Shown here one piece after another: positions 49,527 through 62,000 of a stretch of DNA of 64,000 bases. The notes below the pieces were generated by a model. That model was given only the letters and a program-made list of their open reading frames with translations. It was not told the origin of the DNA and ran no database searches. Position 1 is the stretch's first letter. Every line of letters starts with the position of its first letter. The position numbers and the translations under genes are program-made. This DNA comes from Cricetomys ansorgei (lineage: Eukaryota > Chordata > Mammalia > Rodentia > Nesomyidae). Location of the stretch: positions 1,612,001 through 1,676,000 of the forward strand of contig JAMJFZ010000181.1 in the NCBI GenBank assembly GCA_026225945.1, read 5' to 3'.

Positions 49527-49591
49527 ATGCAAATGCAAATACTGCATAGCGCTATATGCTTCATTGCATATATTAGGTACCTGATTTGCAT
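49527..49591. promoter_or_regulatory. Three octamer (POU/OCT) motifs in 65 bases
   Basis: ATGCAAAT at 49527-49534 and again, overlapping, at 49533-49540; ATTTGCAT (the reverse complement) at 49584-49591. The sequence lies outside any repeat I recognise. Enhancer function is inference. Confidence 0.4.
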
Positions 49592-50519
49592 GTGCTAAAA
49601 TTTAAATGTGCTTGTTGGTGGCACACATAGACTAATAAAGTGCTTCCTGAAGAGTTGATTTATCAAAGTTTTGCTGCATAGGAGTCTAGCTTTTTTGGCC
49701 TAGTTCATCCACTAGAATTGAGCTTCGTCATGAGACAAGAATTCGTCTTACTGAGTGACATTTTTGAGAGACACTAGAATTGTAAATGAGAAGTTTATAA
49801 CTGATATTATTTACTTCTTTTTTTTAAAAAAGTTACTATTAGACATGATAAAAAGATAAAATGAAAAGAGATATGTTTGTACTCCTATGCCCTTAATTCT
49901 AATTCCAGAACATTTTTATAACTCAAAATTAGTGATGTAATTTGCTTTTTTACAAAGTCTGTCTACTTTTTTACTATGTATCAGACATTGGTGAAATCTA
50001 TTTTGAAAATCAGGTTTTAGATCCCAAGGCAGACAGATTACAGCCCACATTATAAACCATGACATATGTTTCCTGTTAAAGATAAAAAACCCAACTATAT
50101 TCATTTTTTAATTTGTAAACACATAGAATGTACATGAAAACATTTATCAGACATGACACTTTTACACTGTACTACTCACCAGCAGCATCAACTCTTCTAG
50201 TTGGAAAGTGGATGCTCGCTGCTGTTTTGTTTTCCTCCAGCAAGCCTTTCCCATGATAATTTTACCAGGTTCTAAAACAAGTTTCTCCACTGTTGAGATC
50301 ACTGAGTGTGAAGTGTGGACAATTGACATTTGTTATCTAAAAACAAGTAGATAATAGAAGGTCTTTCTTTTGTTTATAGTAGTGCTAGTTTACTTTGTTT
50401 ATAGTGGTGCTTACGTGACTATAGGAAACAAGGATGATTGGGAATGCTTGTGTTGGAAAAGAGAGGTTTGGAGAAATAAATAAGCTCAGGAGAATGCTGT
50501 AAGTGAGCTCAAGGATTCA

Positions 50520-50552
<33 letters not shown>

Positions 50553-51040
50553 TACTAAGTCTTCATGAAATTATAATTACAACTCATTAGTCTGAAATTA
50601 TCTTAGCTAATTATCACTTTGAAATTCTTTGCAATGACCCAATTAACTTTCTTTATTTTCTAAACTATTTCCTTACATTTACCTATGTTCAAGGTCACCT
50701 GGGATTAGGCATGCCTCTAGTGGCCAGAGGCATATAAGCATCTTTTTTGTTTATATGATGTAAATGCAAATGGTGCACAGTTGCTGGGGAATGGCTTTGG
50801 AAGGCATGGTTCTTCTTAATCTCTTGTTTTTCTAAGTGTAAGTAGGCAAAATGACTGGATCTCCAATGGAATTTGAGCTGTAACTTTATCCAGAGAATGG
50901 AGCCATGATTATATGTCATCAAGATTGAAGATATTTGATCCCTTATACACTTAAAAGCTCTGGATTATCTTCTTCCAGATTGCATGAAATAAATAAACTT
51001 CTGTCCTACTTAAGTCACTGTTATTTTGGTGATTTAAGTC
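49592..51040. other. Intergenic sequence with one microsatellite
   Basis: A (TG)n tract of about 14 units lies at 50523-50551. Nothing else is assigned. Confidence 0.45.
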
Positions 51041-51370
51041 CTTGTGCACTGGCAAAGAGCAATTCTATTATTGTCATTCCTCTTGGTAACTAATACTGGG
51101 GCTATCCACAACCACTGACTAAATATAACCATATATAATCCTCCAATGCAAAAGAAGACAAAATTATGTTATGAAAAGACAGATGTGCATAACTTTATTA
51201 AGGTATAAAACAAAACAACTAAATTCAGACTTGCATGACAGAGTTGATATGTTAAAATAATAATAATGACAGACATATGATCAGGATACAAAATGGGGGC
51301 TGGAGTAATGCTTCAGAAATAATGTTTAAATGATGTCACCTCGGCCTTTTGGATCAGATCAGGTGCAGTT
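51041..51370 (+). repeat. Copy 2 of a local duplication (partner 47219-47930)
   Basis: About 250 bases align with copy 1. Only the first 20 or so bases of the B2 follow (GCTGGAGTAATGCTTCAG), then GTTTAAATGATGTCACC, which matches copy 1 at about 47873. This fits a deletion of most of the B2 and about 200 bases beyond it. Confidence 0.85.
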
Positions 51371-51410
51371 CTTTTTTTGTTGTTGTTGCTGCTGCTGTTT
51401 ATGACAGTAT

Positions 51411-51818
51411 TGGGCTGGCAAGAAGGTTTGATGGGTAAAGGCACCTGCTGTCAAGTCTGATGATGAATTAAGTCCCTGGAACCTGCATGACCAAAGGACT
51501 GAGTACACTGAGTCCTGTAAGTTTTCCTCTCATGTCCACACAAGTGCCATGGGTTCATGAGTACCTCCAACTACACACACACACACACACACACACACGC
51601 CCCATTCTTGGACATTCACCCACTCATATATGCACACACTCACATATAATGTATAATTATAAATTAATGAGAAACCTAGACATAAAAGTGTGGTTAAAAA
51701 TATTGAAGAATTCACTCTAAACTAGTAACTGGAGGCTAAGAATATAGCTGAGTAGTAGAGTACTTGCCTGGCACATACAAGACCATGGGTTCTGTTCTCA
51801 TCATCACAAAATAAAATG
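51411..51818 (+). repeat. B2-type SINE, CA tract and ID-like SINE
   Basis: 51411-51572 is B2-like (GGGCTGGCAAGAAGGTTTG, GTAAAGGCACCTGCTGTCAAG). 51574-51599 is (CA)n. 51733-51818 is an ID-like SINE (AGCTGAGTAGTAGAGTACTTGC, CCATGGGTTCTG), too diverged for a recent rat-type ID. Confidence 0.6.
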
Positions 51819-53617
51819 GTTCACTGGCTTCCCATATGAGAGTGGGAAATATAGGATAATGTTCATGGAAGGGTAGAAGAATGCAAGGTCTGATTTGGGT
51901 TGTAGCAAAGACAAGCCAAGAAACTTTGAGTTTTAGAATGTATTTGACTTATATCCATGTAAAATTGTAAATTTTTCCATGAAAATTTTAAGTGGAATTA
52001 TTTGTATTCATCAACATAAAAGACCTTCAAAAGCACTTTTATGATAGAAACAGGCACCAAATTTTACTGTCAAATCAAATCTGGGGATTTGATCATTTGA
52101 ATATGGCAACTCTTGAGAGAATTTAGTTCTCATAAGGTTCTTTTAAAAAGTCATTATACTTGATATGCAAGCCCTGATTTAATTCTTATTCTCTATTCAC
52201 CCAAGGTATGAAGTTACCCATCCTCACAGCCTCCTGGGGTTGTCATGATGATCTCATAGGCCAAATCTGAATCTCTAATTCTATTTCATAACTACCAACC
52301 CAACACATTTGGTAACTGCCAAATACCAACTATCTGCAACACCATTTTGTCTTTCTTGGGGTATTTTTTCTAGGCAAAGCCACCCACACCGCATTCACTA
52401 TGTACTCTTCCTCCTGTGGCCTCAGGATACTGACTTACGTCTCTCTTGACTGTTTAGAAATGGAAACAGACTTAAAACCTTTAACAGCTGCCTCTCATTC
52501 ATTAAACCCTTCTGAGAACCAGTCTGGTTAGTTTCCTCTATATTTTGAATCCTGAGCTCACTGAGGATTGATGTTAAGTCAAGTTGTTGTGTCTTTTTTA
52601 TCTGGATTAATTCTTTTTTTAAAACATCCAAACACAACACACCCCTTCTTTTTTTTTTTTTATTTCCAGGCTTAAGCACACATTACAATGGCCTGTGATC
52701 TCCTAAAGGTCAAATGGAGAGCTTTAATATCTGTGTCTTCCAAATCAGCAGCCAGCCAGGATGTTTCTCTTGTTTCATCCCATCTACCCTGGATTATTGT
52801 GAGGTTACTGCTGCCAGTTTATCTATTCTAATTAAATCAGATTCCTATAAGAAGCAGCAAAGATCATCACAACTAGAACACCATGTTGCACATATTCAAT
52901 CTAATTGATCATTTACAACTGTGCAGCACTTCAGCATTTATTATTAGCTTGTTTCTGCCCTCAAAGCTGCCATACTAAGAAAGCTTCAGTCAAGTGTCTC
53001 TCTACTATCTTCTTTTTAACTCCCAATGGGAAATGGTTAATTTCTTGGTTTGAAGAAATGAATAGTTCTGTGGTACTGTCCCATCAGTTGTAAGAAATGA
53101 TTACATAAGCTATTGTCTGTTACTCAGGGTTTCACTTTTTAATGCTATTTCTACAAAACTATTTTAAACATAGTTCAGAAAATCTTTTGCTTCAGAGGCT
53201 ATTTCAGGTTTCACAAAATGCTTTCAAATCTTATGACTCACAAAGTCAAGACCCTTGACTGTGCTATTTATTTATTTATTTATTTATTTGTTTGTTTGTT
53301 TGTTTATTTATTTATTTATTTATTTATCATAGCCACTAGCTAGTTGCTTCATCTAGACTTTAGGTCCTAGGTCTTAGAGTCTATAGGTCCTAGACACTGA
53401 GAAAGAAAAAAAAAAAAAATACCCTACGTGTTGGAAGAGTCAAATAGCAATTAATTTCCTTGGATAGATGAAGGCTTTTTAAAAACTATAATTTTCGGCG
53501 GGCAGGGGTAAGGGTGACTAAAGAATGTTATCCAGCCTCTCAGCTGATAATTATATATCATGGTGGTGACTTTTAAAATTTTAGGTTCATATCTTGTCTC
53601 CCAAAGTTATTGGCTTA
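51819..53617. other. Intergenic sequence with a TTTA/TTTG tetranucleotide tract
   Basis: The tract at 53269-53328 is TTTA repeats, then four TTTG, then TTTA again, roughly symmetric. No gene or SINE is recognised in the rest. Confidence 0.5.
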
Positions 53618-53815
53618 GCTGATCATGGTGGCATTCAGCACTAATCTGAACTACTTGAGATTCAAGCAGGAGGATCACAGGTTATAAGCTGGTCTGGGAA
53701 ACTTAGTGAGAATTTGTCTCAGACTTTAAAAAATAAAAAAGGGTATTTGTATATCTCAGTGGTGGAGCATATTCTGAACAAGTGTGAGAGTTTAGTTTCA
53801 GTTGGTTGTCCCACT
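53618..53815 (+). repeat. B4 SINE (B1 joined to an ID-like unit)
   Basis: GCTGATCATGGTGGCATTC to a GTCTCAGAC end is B1-like. After an A-rich joint, ATATCTCAGTGGTGGAGCATA is ID-like, giving the two-part B4 layout in reverse order of its usual ID-B1 arrangement. The exact subfamily is uncertain. Confidence 0.5.
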
Positions 53816-56814
53816 GAAGATTTAATTGAGTAAATAAACCTTTACCTGTTTCCTTAGGAATTCCTTAGGAATAACAAAACCTTCCTTATAATGCTGTTAC
53901 AGGCTTTACTTGAGGTTACATATGCAGCACAGAATAAGGATTGGGACATAGTGTACCCTTAATAAATTTTATTTCCTAGCTTCCCAAATATGACCTTAAT
54001 ATGTTCTAGGCAATTGCCAGTTAGTATCTTCTTGCAAGGATTAAAAGTTGTCGAGACCACTAACTGCTCAGCTCCCTAGGAGAGGTGACTCTAGGACCAG
54101 AGATTCTGTTGTTGCTTCTCTTATTAATATTGCCTAATCTCATTATGCAGGAAACATTTGGAGAATGGGTCAAATTAGCCTGTGGATTTTAGTTCTTGAA
54201 ATGGAATTGTTTTCTGGCATCTCACAGATTTGTCTTAGAGACATTTTGGGTGCCAAATTCATATCCATGGGTTCAACTTCTCAAAAACCAGATGACTAAT
54301 TTAGAAACAATGTCAGGACTGACTGAGATTGTCATTGTTACTTTGACAGGAGTGTATAAAATCTGGCTTAGCCCTGGTCTATGCATTTCTTTTGCTCTTT
54401 GAAAGGTAGGTTTTTGTCTCTCTACCTCAGTTTATTAAGTAAAAGGTATGAAAGTTTACTATTTTTACTAGACCTTTAACTATGGCATTATTCATTCTAT
54501 GCAACGTAATATGTTAATACAATCTGTTTACAAAATGATACCATTGATCTGAGGTCATAATTTTAGCAACACAATTTATTTTCAATTATTACAATGTGAA
54601 GAATGCACATCGATTATTGTACATATACTGAAGACCATCTGTTGGCTAGTCTTATTTTCTACTAGACATAGAAAGCAGAAGTCAAATCTTGGTAACTCTG
54701 GAACCTTAAGTATTTCTTCAAATCTTAGCATTTGTTAGATTTTTTTAAAAGTGATTGTTGGATTTAATTGAAGTTGATTGCATAACTCTCTTTTACTTGA
54801 AGTAAGTGTATCATTGACTATTGCAGTTCTACTTAATAAAAAGTCTCATAATTATCCTGAGGTGAGGCTGTAACATTCAGAATACCTAAAAACAAGGAAA
54901 ATGTTACAAATAATTACATAGGTTTACATGAGACTAAATTTCACTAAACATATTTAATTTGTATCTTTTTTACTGAATAATATCAGAAGCTGTCTTGTGT
55001 TCCTCCTCCTTAGGAATATCATCACATTCTATGGCAACTAATATTTACTATCTATTAATTTGTATTTTGTGGGAGAATATATTTGACTATTCTGAAGAAT
55101 ATATATATTTTTTCTTATTATATATATAATATGTATATTATATATATGTAAAGATATAAGATATAAAAATCCTGTTTTATTACTGCCTAGGTTTTCTTTT
55201 AATATATTTTAAGAAATTTTCTGAAAACTGTGGATACTTTCGCTATAGCTCTACTGCTGCTGGATGATTAATTTGATGCAGTAATTTATTTGCATGGTCT
55301 TTGTTTACTCACTTATAAATTACAGAGCACTGAGCTAGTTGATGTTAAATTGAACTACACAAAATCATGAGATAAAATTAACTCTGAGGTTATATTCATG
55401 TTATATCTGTACTTAGGAGGTAGAAACAATAAGATGGTGAGCTTTAGAATTGCCTGAAATATATAGTAAAATCCTGTCTGGAAGGGAAAAAAGCATGATA
55501 ATTCAATGCACATTTCTTGAGTTGAATATGTTGATTTAAAAATGAAGGTACATGCTTAAATATGTCATTCCAATTCAGTTTCCTTGATGCAGTCAAACTG
55601 TAGATTTTATTTTTCTACTTACTTTGAATAATTGAATCATATATCTAAAAATAAATTTTCATCTATCTAGAAAATGAGATGATGATGCTTTTAAAATGTA
55701 TTTATGTGTGTGTACATGTGTGTCTGGGGGAATGGACGCCAAGGCACATATGTGGAGGTCAGAGGGTACCCCTAGGTTGGTCCTTGCTTTCTACCATTCT
55801 TGAGTCAGGGTCCCTTGTTTTTCTACTGTGTCTCCTAGCTGCTAGAGCTTGGAGAGTCTAACCATTTTTCCAGCTCCTTGTAGATTATAGAAGCTCATGC
55901 TATAGGTCTGGATTTTATAACTCTGGTTTAATTTGGGTTTTAGGGACTCACATTCAGGTTCTCACACTCATTAAATGAAAGCTTTTATCCAATGAATCAT
56001 CTCCCTTACTCCTCTCCACTCTTAAAATAAATACAACTGGCCTGTATGTACAGGCTAGATCTTGTTTAAAATATTTGGAGTCAAGAGTATGACCCCTCCT
56101 TGCCGTGGTCAGTGTAGCTATGGGCAACACAGGGAACTGAAAAGAACGGGTAATTGTAGACAGAGACACAAAGCATTAGATTGACTTCAGAAATGAACAA
56201 TTTTTTGTTTTTCCTTTTCTGTTAATGTGTCATTTAACTAGCTACTAAATATAGCCCTGACACTAGAGCTTGAAAAAATACTCTTTTTGACCCCTTTTAC
56301 TTCCCGTCTACGTGATCTTCCCCACAGTCCCAGGACATTGCTCTGTAGACTTCATCGCATGCCTGCAGTTTTCTGCAGTCATATAGCCAAGTTCAATGAA
56401 GGTTTGTACTTAAGAAAGGAACAGCAAACCATTTAGACCCCCAACTACTCCTGAATTTATCTCAGCTAGGAGATACTACAGTCTCAGTAGTAGATGGATT
56501 AGTCTTTATTAGTTGGTTAATTCTCTAGATGTTTATTAAGGTGCTTTCCTGTGCAAAAACACTGTGATTCACTCTAAATGTGTTTTGCTATTCAATTTAC
56601 ACGCTTCAGGCCTGCTAGGCAATTTAAATTTAATATAAGACAGAATTTAATCAGACTCAAGATCTAGATGAGAGATGGAGAGACAAGGTAAAGTACAGAG
56701 AGGTGGCAAGCACTGACTGGAAGATCCAGCTGAAGATGGAAGAGAAGAACCAGAGGAAGGATGGAGGTGAACAGAAATGGCTGTAATGTCAACTAGCGTG
56801 GGTCCTGAATGTGT
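53816..56814. other. Intergenic sequence, mostly unassigned
   Basis: 53855-53880 has two tandem TTCCTTAGGAAT units. 55090-55160 is a TA-rich near-palindrome. 55690-55880 is a reverse B3/B4-type SINE (GAGTCAGGGTCCCTTG, CTGCTAGAGCTTGG, TTTTTCCAGCTCC). The rest holds nothing recognised. Confidence 0.45.
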
Positions 56815-57242
56815 CAGCTTTTTGTCACTGTGACAGAATGTCTGAGAAAAATAATATCAGGAAGGAAGGACTTTTGATTTATGGTCTCAAGACTTCAGTC
56901 CTTCCCAGCTGGCTCTGTTGCCTCTGGGACTGTAGTGAGGCAGTACAGCACAGCTAAACAGTATGGCAGAGCCTAGCCATTCCTCCCAGATTAGCCTGGA
57001 AGCAGGAAGAGAGGGAAACCAGAAACAAGGCATGACCTTCAAGGGCATGCTTCCAATAATCTTCCAAGTAGGTTGCACCTCCTAATAGCCCATTCAGCTC
57101 ACTAATGATGAAGTGCATCAATGAATTCAACCACAGGTAAAATTACAGCCTTCATATCTAATCACTACTCAATGGAACTGAAAACTGAAACCAAGCCTTC
57201 AGCACATATGCCTTTAAGGATATTTTATGCCAGAGCATAACA
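56815..57242 (-). repeat. MaLR-like LTR remnant
   Basis: TTTTTGTCACTGTGACAGAATG, TTGATTTATGGTCTCAAG, GGGACTGTAGTGAGGCAG, GCATGACCTTCAAGGGCATG and CACCTCCTAATAGCCC follow the reversed consensus of a mammalian LTR. About 430 bases. Confidence 0.55.
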
Positions 57243-58937
57243 GTAAGTTAGTAGACCAATTATTTATTCAGTGTTCTTGATTTATAATTTAATTAAACAT
57301 TTTCACATTTCTCTTTAAGGAGATAACCTGGTGGAGGCACCTGCTTTTATTGAGATCCAAATTACTTATGAATAAATACAATGCAGGTACTATAGCTGCA
57401 TGGAGGGTGGTAGATTTCTTCATAAAGACTGAGCTCTTATGAGTTTAACACCCAGTAAATCTTTCTGAGGGAAGGCAATTATAGGATTATTCAGCAGGAT
57501 GAATATTAGCAGGCATTGGCGTTATTGTTATTTTACACAGTAGTTTTCCCTAATTAAAAGTGCTCTCCAAATTTATGGTATTCAATGGGCCTTGCATTCA
57601 AATGTGTTTCATTTACTCCTTGAGACATATGCCCCAGCTTGTTTGGAATCATTTACATGCTTGGTAATTCTCTTCTTCCTCTGTTGACATCTGGAGAAAT
57701 CCATTCTCATTTTTTGGCATGTTATCTTCAGTGTGAACAACCAAGCAGTTTTTCTAAAAGATACTTAATTTTTTACTTACTGGATAAATATTTGTATTTT
57801 CTGCATTATTTACAACATGTTTTTCTGGCAATGGAAAGCTTGAAAGTGAAACACATTCATAAGAACTTGAGGGAATCTAATCAATTATGATAAAACCACC
57901 ATGGAAAACTACCAAAGCTGCTGATACAAAAGTAATTTGACTATTTTATCAATTTATTAAGAGGCATCAATTACATTTCTGTTTATAGTTAGGCATTAAA
58001 ATGCAATCATTGTGTGCACCACTTTCCCAAGAAACTTACTGTCCAGCTTTAATCAAGAGCGAAAGAACAACGAGCTTTTGGCTATGTGTAAAAACTTGAC
58101 TACTCTAACCACAATTCAAGATGGAAGAATCCATTAACCCTAGGCTGACTGACTTGCCTGGTAATTCAGTCTCACTGAGAATTTCTTGACCCGGTGAACG
58201 TTTTCACTCCAGCTTTACCTCCTTCACCCCAGCTCACTTTCCACTCCAGTCTTTGCTTTCTTATGCTTCTTCATTTCTTCTATGCCTCATTTTTTTGTAA
58301 ACTGTTTGATCCAGTCATCTCTGAAAATGAAACACTCACATTTTTTATTATTTTATACTCAGATTGAAAATTTATCTGAATACCTTCTCTCCTTTGTCAC
58401 CTCATTCTGTGTGGAATATTTGGTATACCTATAGGCAGCTAGAATCTGTCCTCCTTTCACATCAAGAGTTCTAGTGTCTGCATCTTGGCATTTGTTAGTT
58501 TCTCCCATTATGCCACCTGCAAAAGTCAGAACTCTGTGGCTTGAGGTTTGAGTCTGACTTTAACCAGCCCCAGGAACGTCTGTCTTTTTAGAGGCATTTC
58601 CTCCAGAAAATTATTAAAATTTAATTTTGAAATTTTGTTGTTATAAGGAAAAATATAAAGATATGTCACCAATATTTTCTTTAAATTTTTCTTCTGATAT
58701 GTAAAGGAATTAATATGTTTTCATAGGTTCCTGAAAGCACCATTGTCTCTAGGCACTGAGCCTTCAGTGCTTAATGGGTGACCTGGCCTTGTTGAAGTCA
58801 GATGTCCTTGAGAACAGTCGTGTCATGGCACATACATAGACGAAGCATTATTTGGTCTACCTATTATTAGTTGTTTATCATTTTATAACAGGTGTCTCAA
58901 TTCTACTTTTTCTCCTCATATCTATCTTTTTTTGCAG
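57243..58937. other. Sequence upstream of the first MYH15 coding exon
   Basis: Largely free of recognised repeats. A non-coding MYH15 leader exon and promoter are expected upstream of 58938, because the coding exon begins with a splice acceptor, but I could not locate them. Confidence 0.4.
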
Positions 58938-59088
58938 AACGAATTCTTTCACATCACCTGTAGTCCTATACTCCCCCTACCTCCAGTGAATATTTTAAAA
59001 ACAATGGATCTGTCTGAGCTTGGACATGCTGCAACTTTCCTCAGAAGAAATGAGGCTGACCTTCTGTTACAACCCCCAATCTTTGATG
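58938..59088 (+). CDS. MYH15: MYH15 exon A: 5' UTR (58938-59003) and residues 1-28
   Basis: Strong acceptor: a pyrimidine-rich run then TTTTTTTGCAG ending at 58937. The coding part starts at 59004 (AAC AATGG). An in-frame ATG at 58932 lies in the intron and is excluded. Donor GATG|gtaaga leaves one base of Gly-29. The loop LLLQPPIFDG differs from human. Confidence 0.92.
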
Positions 59089-62000
59089 GTAAGACTTTGT
59101 GGAACCTGCTTGTTTGAGTTCATATTATTATTTCAAGATGGTATAGCTATTTGCTTGTTTGTAATGAACCATCAGTTTTAGAGACTAACTTATTTGTATG
59201 GTGTACAAATTAGCTGCTATGAATCTCTGAACAAATGAAGACATCAAAATGTCCAGGCCAGAAATAGAAATTCCTAAGAAAGAAAGAGGATGGCTGGGAC
59301 AATTCCCAGGTCCACAATCCCATTTATGCAGCCCTCAGACTAATATTCTCTTCTAAGAGTTGCCATAGCTCAAGCCTTTCTTAGAAACCTTTTCATTATC
59401 AGTGAGTGCATATTTTAGCAGGGAAAGGACTGTGTCTTGGCTGAAAGTTGGCTTTGCACACTGTGAAGAAGAAGAGAGGAAATGATGCTGAGAAGCTGAA
59501 AGGCTGCAGGTGATAGTTTGACTCTGGCTGTCTACAGTCAGTCCTACTGTTGGAGCCTGGCCCTCTGGTATAAGTTAGCAGGGCTTCTCAGCCAAACTAA
59601 AAGAAAGATCATTTAGGAGACTGACACTAGAAGTCATAATTTCTTTGTTCTTCAGGCAAGGCTGAAGGTTAATGGGAGTTTAGCTTCAAGAAAAAAGGCC
59701 AAGTTCTACATTAAAATTTGCAAGTAAATGTAACCCCAGTTCTCTTTATGTCTGGGCTGAATGGCCAATCACTAAATTTCAGCTAATTGGAGATTTGGAA
59801 GTCAGATTCACAGTATGATTTGGCATCAAATCACCTATATGTCTTAATTCCAAAATTATTTAACAGTGTACAATGAAAACTGAACATTGTTCTGGTACCC
59901 AGAATTAGTCAACATTAGATGTTAATGTGACCAATTATAATTCAAGCCAATTATGAAGGAAATTGTATTTCCATCACAAACCCACCAGTGCTGGATCAGT
60001 TCCCAGTTTCCAGTCCTTGTATTTCATTAGTGTGATTGTATTTCAATGTAGCTAATTATAATCCTTCAAATCAAATATAATAACAGAACAATCCCTGAAG
60101 TCAGAAATTGCCATGCAGAGGCTCATCACAGGCAGTTAGGCAACTAAGACAAGATGATGATAATAGTACCAGGGAGAAAAATCAAAATTGGGCCAACATA
60201 GTAGAGATAATTGGATCATTCATTTTTAGAGTTGCTGTAAATGGTTACTTAAAATAGAGCAATCAATATAATCTGAGTGAATTTTTAACATATAATCCTT
60301 CTTTAAAGATATTCATTGGCAGTAAAAAGATGAAAAATCAGCAAAAGTTGTTTATCTCCTTTGGCTATATGACAGTAGAGTTTTGTGTTTAGAACTCAGG
60401 ACAAATGGAAACAGTCTGACAATGAATATTTGGCCAACAGTTTTGGATTTCAGTTCCCTGCTCTTGATCATCTCTTGCTTTATAACTTCAGTAAAGCACC
60501 TCACCTTACTAAGCCTTCTTTTATTCACTTGCAAAAGTAAGATAAAAACAAAAAGAAAAACAAAACAAAAACAAACAACAACAATAACAAAAACAAACAA
60601 AAAACAAACAACACCAAGAAACAAAACCCACTTGTCCTGACTCCCTTCTTTCATTGCTGTTAGGACCAAATAATGCTTAGGGTTTGAAAATAAGCTTAAT
60701 GTAGTAGAATGATGCCCAGAAAAGAAAACTAGAACTGCTGAGTATCAGGAAAGATGACCAGGGATTTTGGAAGTAAATACAAAAAGAAAACAAATGCTCC
60801 AAAACCAAACAAATGATTTTATACTATTTAATATAACTATAAATTTGAATATATTTTAATCCTAAATTTATCTCATACCAAAGAGACTCATAAGAAATGA
60901 TACAGAGGAAACAAGACTGGTTACTTCTGAGCTTGTTTGTGGTGGGTTTTAATATTTGAAAATTTGTATACATCCCAACTATTCTCTAGTAAATGCATAC
61001 CAGCTTCATGAGATATTTAATCGGAGGTGTTTAACTCACAGGAAATAATATGAGGGAAATATCCTTTGTTTATAGATGAGAAAATCAAAGTCTAATATGA
61101 TGGAATTATTGCTTAAAAACTCTACACTAGCAAGGCCAGTACTGAAATGTAAACTAACCAATTCAAATGCAGGGCTATCTGCATCCTCATTGACCAAAAG
61201 GAACCAAAGGTTGATTTTTTAAATTTTGTCTATCTTTTAAAGACAAGTCTTTGTCATAGAAAGTCCCAGGGAAAGGCTTCTGAAAATTCTTCACTTTCAT
61301 TGTTTCCAGGAATGATGACACAAAGAGCTTACCAGGGGCAGGAGGTGAGCTCTCCTTGAGAAAACCATTGGAAAGAGAAAAGTAGCTAAGTACCTGTTAG
61401 AGGAAGAATGTGATAATGTGGGAAAACTAATTTAAGAAGAGGGTAATTTAATTTATAGAGTCATTATTCTAATCGCTGCTAATAATTAGCTGTGTTACTA
61501 TGGCACTGTTGTCACTGTGGGCAAGTCTTGTCCCTCATCCCCAGTTCAAAGAGAGAGAGAGAGAGAGATGGGGGTGAATAATCAAATTCATTTCAAGTGA
61601 CAATATTTTTTAAATGAATAGTCTTTAATATGCTAAACAGATACTTTTCAAAATCAAATATATTTTCATAAACTAACACAAAACATCAGTGTTTGCATAA
61701 AAGGAACTAACATAATAAATATAATATAAAACCAGCATTCAAACACACAAACAAGTAGAAAGACAATGAAAACTGACTTAAAGAAGATTAGAAGATCTGA
61801 TTTCAAAGCAGTTTTCAGGGGGAATTGTTTGTAAGTAGGGAAAGAGAGAAAGCAGCATATTGTAGATTGTCATAGCAAGAAAATAGCAACAAAATTTTAT
61901 GCAGAGACAAGAATGGTCAGAGAAGAGGAGAATGGTATGTAGTTAATTGCCCCTTTTTGTACACACTCATCTATCTCCTAGACCCACAGCCCACCTTCAG

